Positions 24,020-53,506 of a DNA stretch of 64,000 nucleotides are shown in pieces. The translations under genes were made by a program, and so were the position numbers. The notes beneath the pieces were generated by a model. It was not told where the DNA came from. It did no database searches and saw nothing but the letters and a program-made list of their open reading frames with translations. Position 1 is the first letter of the stretch. Each line of letters starts with the position of its first letter. Origin of the DNA: Doris montereyensis (Eukaryota > Mollusca > Gastropoda > Nudibranchia > Dorididae); contig JAXRKP010000060.1 in assembly GCA_037039925.1 (NCBI GenBank), positions 522,001-586,000 on the forward strand, in the 5' to 3' direction.

Positions 24020-24620
24020 GCTTCTACACTTGTTTTAATGACTTAGGAAAGGCATTTTGATGTTGTGAAGAAGGATGAACAATGGCATTCTTTAAAGGAA
24101 CATAGTGTAGAGTAAAATTCACTAGAAGCTATTAAAAGTTTCTACAATAAACCAACCTGTGCAATGAGAATAGCTGGAAACTTGCCGTAATAATTTGATG
24201 TAGGCATGGGAGGAGTTAGATAGGGCTGTACACTAAGCCCTGTTTTGTTTATTATATTTATGGATTCAGTCACAAAGACATCATCAAAAATGGATAAGAG
24301 AAATGAAGATATGTGGTATCAAGCTTTCATCTAGCTATATTTGGAAAATCAGAGACCGTCAGCATAATATCAACATGTTGAATAATGAACTAAATAAAAG
24401 TAAATGTAAAGTAAACAAAAACAATGCTAATAAATAGGGAAGCTAAACCTAAAATCTTAAACTAGGCAGAGAGGTTCAAAGCTGCAATTACCTAGGACTT
24501 AGGAGTAATGATTAACTCAGAGGGAAAACGAAAAGAAGAAATCAGCCACAGAATCCATGTATATACCATCTATGAAAAATATTTGTAGGTAAACAAGCAT
24601 TATCATTGTTAACAAAAACC
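24020..24620 (+). mobile_element. LINE family 1, RT-domain fragment
   Basis: Aligns with 31180-31840 (gacttaggaaaggcatttt, tctacaataaaccaacctg, tttatggattcagtcac) with many stops and indels. No frame remains. Confidence 0.8.
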
Positions 24621-24624
24621 AAAA

Positions 24625-24750
24625 AGCCAGCAAAAACCCTGGCAATCATGGGGATTGAAATCGGACCCGCAACCTCTGCGACGGCACCCATCATCTCACC
24701 ATGAAAAGAAAGCATGCTACTAACTGAGCTAACTACACTCCTTAAGGAGT
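24625..24750 (-). repeat. SINE family D, tRNA-like head
   Basis: On the - strand: gttagctcagttagtagcat (A-box style) and ggttgcgggtccgatttcaa (B-box style). It is too degenerate to be a working tRNA gene and abuts the LINE fragment. Confidence 0.5.
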
Positions 24751-24759
24751 TATGTTGTG

Positions 24760-26235
24760 TTTTGAGCTGTGTGGAAGCAAGAGTGTTTGTCTTAAATTGA
24801 TACACGTATCAATCATACTCATAGCAAGCATGCATGTGATGCAATAATCTCATCATACAATACAATCACAGATACATTATATTTATAGCAGGCAAACATT
24901 TTTTGCTATTTCATGAACAAAATTCTTACTTATCTTATTTTGGGTAGTACCACTTCTCCAGACTGTTTCAGCTGTAGTTTTACATCAAATTTAGACATAC
25001 GGGCAGGCGAGTCATTTTCATTCTTTCCTGTGGTCATTGTAGTCTTTCTTTCCCTTTTGTCAATACATTTTTTCAAAGAGTTCTATCTTTACACTTAACA
25101 TAAGGAACGAACTGTTTATAATAGAAATATGAATATGAACGGACTTACTGCATCACGACCGACAACATGTCTCTTTTAACAGCTTTTCAAAATGAAAATC
25201 CAACCTGGAGTCTGGAATGTGTTCTTATATTGGCTAAAATATGATCTACAGGACCAAAGTAAAAGATTATTATGCTTTGGTCAAATTCTATTGTGTGAAT
25301 TTCTAAACTCAGTCAAAATAACTTATTTCAAACTTAGTTAAAAACAGTATAGTATAAACATTTTTCTTAACATATAACCACACAAAACAACAAACATTGT
25401 ATTATTTAACTCTTTATTCATGTTACAACGCATAAATCAATACGATTTATCAAAACATCAATAAGGAAACTTTGAGCTAGGAGAATTTCACTGATCTTTT
25501 TGTCACAACCTCATTCATACATGTTACAATGTTACCAACTGTAGCCCAAGGCATTGTCCAGGTTAACCTTTTATATTCTAAAGTGAATTATTGTTGGGGG
25601 GGGGGGGAGGGGGCACCTGGACTGGAGTTTTGGACCAAAAGGTTGATTTTCTGTTCTTTCCATATTCGGGTAGAGCGATCATTTATTTACAAGTTCATGG
25701 CAGAAAAATGTCCATATGATGTATAATTGTTTGTTCACAAAATACTTTGTAGGCACGGGTAGGTAAAAACAGTCAAAATTTGGACGTAAATTACCCCAAC
25801 ACTGACTGAGAAAATGGCAGTAAAAACCCGTATATTGGCATTTAATCGCCAAATGTGGCAGCACACAATATCTGACCTCATTTGCCGCCGCCGATCTGCG
25901 CTTCCCCGGTCGCTGTGTGATATAAGAGGCATTTGCGGCGTCAGTGTGTATGTTAACACGCGCACAAGCATAGGATATAGAGGAAAAAAACAAAAAACTG
26001 ATCTTTTCAACGTCTGTTTTCACAACAGTGCACATCTAAACCTAGACTTAAAATCCTATTTACATAAGTAACAATGCCAGAGACTGTCGAAAGAGTAAGG
26101 GCTGCTACAACAAGGGAAACCCGTCTGAAGCGTTTGTTTTACTTGCATTTTCTCGAAATGTAGTTTTCCCACACTAAAATTCTATCTCCTCCGCCATTTA
26201 CTGAACCATTTGTATTATATTTGCACACAGGTTCC
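24760..26235. other. Intergenic, unassigned
   Basis: Contains a G-rich run near 25596-25612 and a small GC-rich island near 25870-25965. Reading frames of about 90-120 codons on either strand show no family resemblance. Confidence 0.4.
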
Positions 26236-26640
26236 TCTTGTCAATGTTAATAGAATAAAGTCGTGTTTTTTATATATTGTAAACTTTTTGAGAATTTTTT
26301 TTTTGGTAATAAAAACGGATTTTTTGTACATTCACCATATATAGTACATGTATTTTAAAAAATTCATTAAAAAAACTTTCCAAAATATGGAAAAAACTCA
26401 ACATCACTCTTTAGATATTGAATGGAAATGACGATCTGCACAGATTTTAAGTGATTTTATTCATAACTAAAGGAGGAAATAGATTTTGAAAATTGAATCA
26501 AAATCCAAGATGGCGGCCGTTTCTATGGCAACCAAAAACGCTACAAACTTTTCAATGATATACAATGACCGTATTTTGACAGTTACTCATGTGCATACTA
26601 AAAGCAAAAAAAAATTCTCTTCAGGTGAATCTGACTCATA
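26236..26640 (+). repeat. Dispersed repeat with YY1-like and X-box motifs, copy 2
   Basis: AAGATGGCGGCC (26507-26518) abuts GTTTCTATGGCAAC (26519-26532). The second motif fits the RFX X-box consensus GTHNYYATRRNAAC at every position. It is related to copy 1 near 1.1 kb. Confidence 0.55.
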
Positions 26641-26899
26641 GGACAACAGTAAACAAGTTTTTATTTTTATTTTTCTAGTTATGCATTTCCAAACATGATA
26701 GTATTGATAGATTCATTACCAGCAAATACGGTCATTAAACAACAGAGTTATTATGTGATGCAAACACACATTTTCACCAAGCATGTGATGAGTTAATTAA
26801 AAATAAGTTAAAACAAACATCCTGCCTTGATGAAACATCACAAATTTTACACATCAATAGTTAAGTATTTAAAAGATAAAACTCATAAAATTGCATTAC

Positions 26900-28640
26900 T
26901 TCAACATCTCTCCAAACCGTAGATACTCACTATTAGTATTTTGTGCATAGGAATGGCACGGCATGTCGGCGATGTTAATGTTTGAGGAGATAGTTGCTTG
27001 CTCCTGACTGCATTGTAGACTTTGGTACCAAACACCACAAACGCAGATTAATACCTTGAGCCCAATCCATACATTTTGGCTAAAGTTCATAATCCCCAAA
27101 AAGAAAAGGTATCACCGTCTTTCCATCCCATTCTTAAGTTGACAAACTTTGAATTTTGTTCTCTAACAGTCACACAGATTTTCAAATTTTTTGCGTGTCT
27201 TAGGCGTTGGCCATGGCAATGAGAAATGTTTTGTGTTTTGAATTGGGTTTTCATGTGTTAGCAATAATTTGCATTGTGAATTTTAAACTTTGTTTCTCAT
27301 GATCCCCTCAAATTTAAGCTAAATTTCATTGTCTGAAATTGTGTTGTTGTGCCAAGTTAAAAGGTTGTGTTCTTTTAGTTTGTTTAGTTGTGTAGTGATG
27401 AACCCTGTTAAGTTGGTAACCATTCCTAGAGGTGCAAAGTGTATCCTAAATCACCCCAAAACTCTGTTATTTGTGTGGTAATGTTACTGTCAGCCGTCAG
27501 ATCTCTTCAAAGGCTTCGCCCTTCTTTCTCACATGGCATGTGTAGACCTGTTTGCTTTAAGCGTCTCTGTGTACGGCTCCATGTGAGAGCTTTGGCTTCT
27601 TTCATTGACAACACAGACATTGAGTTCATTTTTGTATCTTTTTCTGTCCCTGCTTTGTCACAGAATGTGTCGCCAATCTGACTTTCTTCATGTCTAATGC
27701 ATGTTGTGTGACTTATGCATTAGTTGATGCAACATTGGTCAATACTGTGCTGATTAATTGAGATGGGTTTTTTTGTGTGGGTGTTTATACTCTTGTTGTA
27801 TCCTTTCTAGGTTTAATGAGCTTTTGTAAAACTCTGGGCTGGCCTTTGGTTTTGCACTTCACTAAGTTGTGTGTAGTTGTATTTAGTTTTCGTCAAATAA
27901 AATGTGTAAATGTATTCAGATTTTTCTTCTTCATGGGTGAGAGATTGTGTTATAAACTTTTTTAATGAATGAGCAAATAACGCGTCAGTTTTGAAAATTG
28001 GTGAAATGCTGCTGTCTTGAAATTGAACTCTCTTTTTGGTTGGTGTTGATGAAGTTGTTGGTACAGGGGCATTTCTCAACTCATCATCAGTATTTATGTT
28101 GTCCTCACAACAGTTGGGTGGCCGTCGATGTGGAGGGCTCACAAAAGCTCAGAGAAGAGACTGATGTAGTGATTGAGTCCTGGTCACTTATTTGCTTATG
28201 TGAAATAGGTTTGTTGATATCTTCTGGTGGATCCAAATCATCCATGACAGCTACAAGTACTGTAGCTCATCTTCTGCTGTGTGTGTGTTGTGTATAGTCT
28301 GTGATAGTTCATCTTCAACTTCTGCATTATTTCCTGCGTCATCATTCATTGCCTTTGTCGAGGATTCTATTTCTTTTTATTTTGATGGTTTTGCAAAGAC
28401 AACCGTATGATGTTTCACCAAAACATGAGCACACCAGGCAGTAAGTCACTTTTAAATCGTCATTAAAGTTCGTCCATAGTGTATTAATTTCATGTGCCAA
28501 TATCCCGCCGATTTTAAAACATTTTCAGACTGCTTAGTTTTAATTTTATCTGTACATTTAGAACATATATTTGAAGGATAAATGGCTGAATTGTTATTGG
28601 ACACACTATTCCCTTCAACAAGTCAGTGATTTGTGTTTAG
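26900..28640 (-). pseudogene. Unidentified protein-coding relic
   Basis: Not recognised. The - strand shows protein-like pieces in shifting frames. First is a Cys-pair segment (PSNICSKCTDKIKTKQSEN near 28.55 kb), then DDLKVTYCLVCSCFGET near 28.48 kb. Acidic linkers (MNDDAGNNAEVEDELSQT, MDDLDPPEDINKPISHKQIS) follow, and then a Ser/Thr/Pro stretch (APVPTTSSTPTKKRVQFQ) near 28.05 kb. The C-x2-C ... C-x2-C spacing could bind zinc. Several stops and frame shifts separate the pieces. It could be a decayed transposon gene, a host pseudogene, or a real gene damaged by assembly errors. Confidence 0.3.
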
Positions 28641-29572
28641 CGTGAGTACCAGGGCAGAGCGGCGTTGTACACGTGAAAAAGATATTACTTTACGACTAAT
28701 TTCCTTGAATAATTTACAAGGACAATATATATAATATAATACAATTAATAACTGTTAAGTAATCAATCATATTTGATCAAAGCAAGAAGTGTTGGTTAAG
28801 TATAGATAGTAAGCATGGGTGAATGATTTCTTGAGAGCCTGTGAATCATGGGAAAAGACAAGATTACTTATAGGCTATATCATCAATTCCCGTAAATTTA
28901 CAGGTTATCTTCTAGTTTATCGTTTATATATATATTATACTTTTAAATGCTTCTTTTTAAGCAATTTTCTATCTTTGTTTACACGTCACTTATAGTAGAA
29001 TCAGCTGATGATATCAATCTTTAATGACATAATGTTCACTCTGAATCTGATGAGGATCATCACAATTCCAAGTACAAGTCTCCATGCAAAATTTTGATCA
29101 AATATCTTTGACGGATGCAACATTCTGAGCAGTTTATTATGCAATCAGACCTCAATTTGTCAGAAAATGTTAGAAACTGTATTTTAAGTGTAATGACATC
29201 TAGTTTTTGTAAATTTTCTAAAAGAAATACAATGCTTTTTAGAGTATCGTCTGAAAATAACAAGAGATGCCATTTTTTTCACTCTGAAAAACTAGTAAAG
29301 AAGTTTTCGAATTTGCTTCTTTGCACTCTATATAAAATGATAGCACTGCCCAGGCGATTTACTGTAATAATCTACCACATCGTCATTATAAGTTTTTGGG
29401 TGCGGCTAAAATGTGACACTGCACAATATTACAGTGAGTTTCTTTTTTGTGAAAAGTATATATATTCTATGAGACTCTCACTGGATGAGAATTTTAATTG
29501 CTTTTAAAAAAAATAAAATGTGATTTTCAAGTTAATGCCTCTGTATTCACATGATTAAAGATGTCGGGTCTC

Positions 29573-48910
<19,338 letters not shown>

Positions 48911-49249
48911 TTTTTTATTATCTTAGTTCCTTTCCAAGTTATTATATTGCTCTGCAAGAAAGAAAAAACAGGACAAAGTGGAAATCAAGAAGGTCAAAAC
49001 TCTCTATAATAAAATGCATCTTCTAATGCACTCATCCCTACAAGGGTAAGGCTCTAGGCGCATCATATATTTTAAGAAACAATATATATATGTTATACAT
49101 GTGTTACATATGATACACAATATGAATTTCATACATCAAGCTACATGAATGCGTGCAATTTATGACAAGAAAAACCGATAATGCAAACAAGAAGAAAGTA
49201 TCTTCTGTCATGAATTCATATTCCACAATCACATACACACACACAAAAG

Positions 49250-49500
49250 CTAGTTAAAAAGATGTGTCTTGACATATTTTCTAAATATTGACAGTCACTT
49301 TGACTTGTCTAAGACTGTGAGAGGGCATTCCACATAAATGGGCCATTATATGCGAAAGATCGTGTACTAGCACTAGTTTTTACTTTTGGGAGTACTAGAG
49401 TAGAAGTATCGGCAGACAATCTTAATGTCCGACCAGGTTTGTATATATTTAAAAGACTTTGAAGATAACTAGGTGCTGTTCCATCAAGACATTTATGTAT
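49250..49500. repeat. Probable repeat, unclassified
   Basis: Low-density sequence (gagggcattccacataaat ... gtgctgttccatcaagac) of a style common in dispersed invertebrate repeats. There is no second copy in the window, so support is weak. Confidence 0.25.
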
Positions 49501-49554
49501 GATTCACCATAATGCATGCTAATTTTATTGATAAAGAATGATTGAAAGAGATTT

Positions 49555-49686
49555 TTGTTTGTTTCATTGAATTTACCCCGCCCACAATTGCGGTGATTTC
49601 AGAGGAAACAGCAAGATGAAAGATAAGTGAAAGAAGGAAAGGAAAGAAGTAGGACCTACCAGTCACACCCGCCAACTGCCCACGAT
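49555..49686 (-). repeat. 130-bp repeat (family E), copy 10
   Basis: Complement of consensus: ggcgggtgtgactggtagg ... ggtaaattcaatgaaacaaa. It has the same strand as the BBOX1-like gene and lies upstream of its coding start. Confidence 0.75.
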
Positions 49687-51162
49687 TGGAAGAGATAAGA
49701 TTAGATTAAGTATAATGGATGGACATTTATTACAACATATCACTATCAGTAGGCCTACCACTGGTGCCAGCTACAGGGTAAGATAGTAAGAAGGCTCCCA
49801 GTACGGCTATCTAAGGTGTGGAATGTGTAGGTAACGTAACCAGATAATGGGATGAGGAATAGATGCAGTAGCAGTTGATGCATGAAACATAGTTATATTT
49901 CAGGACACCGTTAACATATCCCCTAGAGCTGCTATGGACGCCCATTGGCGTCAGACTTTTGCAAAGCGTGTCCTAGAGCTGCGACACCTCTGTTATCTGC
50001 ATTTCTTTTACGAATTTAAAACATGTACGATCAACTTTTGTCGATTAAAGTCAATATTGTATATTTACTAATATTCCTTGTTCTAACACTACGTTGGGTA
50101 TTACTTTAACGAAATAAAATACATGTGTATTGTGAATAATCGACAAAGGTGCACAAAATTAAATCAAGCTTTGCTCCAGTCAATTCAAGATGGGTGTGGC
50201 TGGCTGTGTCAAACATGTTGTACTAGTAGTAGTTTCAACGACTGACTATTATTTATTTTGCTTAAAAGTCGATCGTTTCATCATCACATCTAATCAGAAG
50301 AATCAGCCGACGTAAATACTACGGAGAATGTTCAATAGCCTCTCAGTGACTCTCACTAATCCTGTGACCACAGCTTACGATGAAAGAAACAGGCCTCCCT
50401 GTTTTATTGCTTTCAAGTGCTTCCCACCCCAGTTGCGGCAGCGCTGTCAATTCCAGACCTAACACCCCTCCTCGACAAACGCTTTTCACTCTTTTTAACA
50501 GTCCCTCTCTACCCTTCGACTGCTGCCCTTCTGTCTCCTTTACAAATCACACTTGTCCACTGTGTGATCATCTTTCTAATTTGTGAAGTTCCCTTCCTAC
50601 AGTTCAAATCAACAGTCCCCCTCTTTCTCCCAAACAGCCTCAACTCCTTACGCTATAAAGTGTTTTTTCACATCTTCCCCTCAATGTTAGCCTCCCATCA
50701 AAGTCCATCTATAAAGTAGTAATAGTAAGACAGAGTGTTGCAGTCTATAAATCTATGACATTTTATTTCTTGTCATCATGTAGATCTAGTTGTAGTTGTA
50801 GCCTACTACAATTAGACCGACATGCCATCCGCTTCTAATTCATTGTTTGTAAGTTGGGTTGGGTTTTGAGATGGATCACCCTGTAGCCTGTGTTGTGTTT
50901 TGTTTACGTTCTCTTTGGATCAGTCTCAGCAATCATTATACTATCTTTATAGTATTATGCACTCTTATTCATCTACTAATACTATCTCGTATTTCCCGAT
51001 CTCTTGTACATTCTTCTTTTCAAGGATGGAGAGAGGAGAGGAGGAAAAAGAAGATATCGTTAAGAATAGGACAGAGAGAGCAAGAGAAAGAGGGGGAGAA
51101 AATGAGAGAGAGCATATATATATGCAGACACCAAATTCACAAAAATGAGAGCAAGGAGGAAA

Positions 51163-51164
<2 letters not shown>

Positions 51165-51240
<76 letters not shown>
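51165..51240 (+). repeat. (GA)n microsatellite
   Basis: About 75 bp of GA dinucleotides inside a wider purine-rich stretch (51020-51290). It generates false Arg/Glu and Leu/Ser frames. Confidence 0.95.
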
Positions 51241-51242
<2 letters not shown>

Positions 51243-51426
51243 AAATAAAAAGAGTAAGGAGGAGGAGAGAGAGAGAAAGAGAGCCAGACAGATACACACA
51301 CCAAATTTACACAAATTAAAGCAACATAACAAAACTTGTTTACTTAAATGAAGAGACACCAATACATAGTTAAAGTTAAAGCTCAATTCATTTAATGTAG
51401 ATAGAGCATTGCAAATCATGTATGCG

Positions 51427-51658
51427 GCGATCTCTACCCCGGGTCCCAATCGATCTGGATCTATGCGTCTCGTCTAGTGAAGTGTGAATTGAGAACTGAG
51501 ATGAGAACGGACGTAGATGCGTAGGTGACTCGCGCCAAGTGAAATCACGCACATTCTCGTCTCGCACGACACGAGATCGTGGGGGTGGAGGTCAGCGCAG
51601 GTCAGCACCCTGGTCCTAATGACCATTTTTGACTATTGGGACCCGGGGTAGAGATCGC
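51427..51658. repeat. Foldback element: perfect 24-bp inverted repeat
   Basis: Arms 51427-51450 (gcgatctctaccccgggtcc plus caat) and 51635-51658 are exact reverse complements, 184 bp apart. The spacer is GC-rich and rich in CG. Beyond the right arm, 51654-51722 loosely repeats 51580-51648 (ggtggaggtcagc, ctattggg, acccgggg). No coding capacity and no obvious target duplication. Confidence 0.7.
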
Positions 51659-52329
51659 AGGAGTGGAAGTCAGCAGGCCGGGTCCAAATTTATACCATTT
51701 CTGTCTATTGGGCACCCGGGTCCGAATAGGCTGCTCTTATTGGCCAACATGGGCAAATAAGCTGGGGCTTATTGGCCAACACTAGAATATATATATATCA
51801 TACACATTCTCAATTAATCATGTGATGGTTGAATTAGTTGAGCTATTTTTTGAATCTGACTTAAATTTGTTTTTTTAAATATATTATAAATTTGAACTTA
51901 AAATGACTCAAGTGTAAAATAGGATGGAATTAACTGAAGCATTTGACATTGAGGAGTATAGGGGGGGGGGGGGCTATAATATTTTAATTTCTTATATATA
52001 TTGAATTAGGATATTGTTTTTGTATTTTCATTTATGGATTTCATATACAATGTATTATTACTATTATTATGTTTGGTCGCTCTAATCCCTTCCTGCATTT
52101 TCTTTGAGTTAAGGCCTAGTCTTAGTCTGGCTGGTGAATCACTCGTAATTTTGTGGGCAAATAAGGATTGTTCTAGAGGAAATTTTATAGGCCCCTGTGA
52201 ATCAATAAGCACTCGGTCCGAATAATCCCTCCCAAAGTCAAAACTAGATTAACAGTTTGTGTTTAATTGTTTTTTAAATGGGAAAAAAAAACCCAGAAAA
52301 AAACCCTGACAGTATTAGAGTCTTAAACT

Positions 52330-53105
52330 AGATTTCTAGATCTAATCTAGATCTAGATCTACTCAAGTGAGATTGTCAGTTATTATTACCCAACAATATA
52401 ATCTAACATTGGTATCACTCATTGGCCACAACTTTAATTTAGGCTAATTATAGAGATCAATGTTGCGAGTTTGCATACCTTTCAGATCAGATACTGGACA
52501 TTTTTTGTTGATCTCGGTATGAACTTAAAGTCCATATGCACCCAACTGAAGCCGTTTTTCACACTTTGTTTCCTTCACCGACAATTCCAAAGTCTGATTA
52601 TGAAGGCCATATAGGGGCTAGATCTAGATCGAATCGTGCCTTCCTCAATAGCACATTTATTATTGGAGTGAACGCCCCTGCCGGTTGCTACTTTCGTTTT
52701 CGAAGAAATTTCTCTGGGCACGGCAAATTGGCTGTGTGTTAGGAGTGCCTCAGTTTTGTTATGAGCATTTTTTTTTATTAGTTTAAGAAAATTTAATTTT
52801 TACCAATTTCAAAGCTGTTCCCCGAAAGAGTGAACTTGTAAAAATTCTTATCAAATTTATCAACAATACAGATTCACTCAACTAACCAGTCGCCAGACCT
52901 AGATCTGGACTTATATTCTAGGTCTCGATCTCGATCTTGATCTAGAGATGGTCTAAGTCTAACTATCTGGCCACTATGACTATCTAGATCTAGAATCTAT
53001 ATCTTGAGGATTCAAACTAGATCTAGCTAAATTAAATAATTTTTGGACATATTTCTTTGTATTTTGTAGATTCTAGAGTGGTAGATCTAGATTCTAGATC
53101 GTCAG
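52330..53105. repeat. Cluster of TAGATCTAGA-type palindromes
   Basis: Overlapping AGATCT and TCTAGA units recur near 52335-52362, 52618-52630, 52896-52960, 52980-53030 and 53070-53100. They stop about 130 bp before the TFB2M-like start. A similar run occurs at 4388-4412. Confidence 0.7.
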
Positions 53106-53231
53106 CCGCCTACATCTCATTTTCAACCATATAAATCATGTCCCAGTTAGTGAAGGAATGAGAAGCATCGAGTTTAACTTTGCCCAACAATCTAAATATA
53201 TCAAACAGTTTTACTCCCTAATGATTGCAAA

Positions 53232-53506
53232 ATGAGGCCCTTTTCAATGCAAACATCGATGATCTGTTTCCGAAACATTCATCTGTGCATCAGCAGATAT
53301 GTCACTTCATCAGGGAATTTGCCAAACAGAGACAATGGTCATTGCCAGACTCAACAGCATTCTTCAGAGACAGACTCTTGAAAAGGAAAATGATTCAAAT
53401 TCATCCTGGTGGCATAATCTTAAATCTAATTCAGATCAACTGAATAAAACTATTATATCAAAATTGGGAAAGAATAACTGTTTTGTCAAAGACAATGTTG
53501 TTGGAC
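53232..53506 (+). CDS. TFB2M: TFB2M-like exon A (two frames)
   Basis: The frame that joins exon B runs from an ATG at 53299 (MSLHQGICQTETM ...) to VGR with donor gtaggt. A second frame from ATG 53232 (MRPFSMQTSMICFRNIHL, CISRYVTSSG) looks like a mitochondrial presequence but stops near 53381. One missing or extra base would fuse them. Otherwise the upstream frame is a leader ORF. Confidence 0.6.

Noticed and set aside
24625..24750. tRNA gene on -
   Set aside because: Stem bases do not pair well and an acceptor stem is missing; more likely a SINE head.
25679..26035. 118-codon frame on - (and 85 on +)
   Set aside because: No family resemblance, and frames are open on both strands over the same GC-richer patch; treated as chance.
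50380..50720. Possible gene in Ser/Pro/Leu-rich frames
   Set aside because: Two overlapping frames of similar length, low complexity, no splice context; may be an untranslated or promoter-proximal stretch.
50859..51449. Arg/Glu and Leu/Ser frames around 51.2 kb
   Set aside because: Caused by the (GA)n tract; no conserved sequence outside it.
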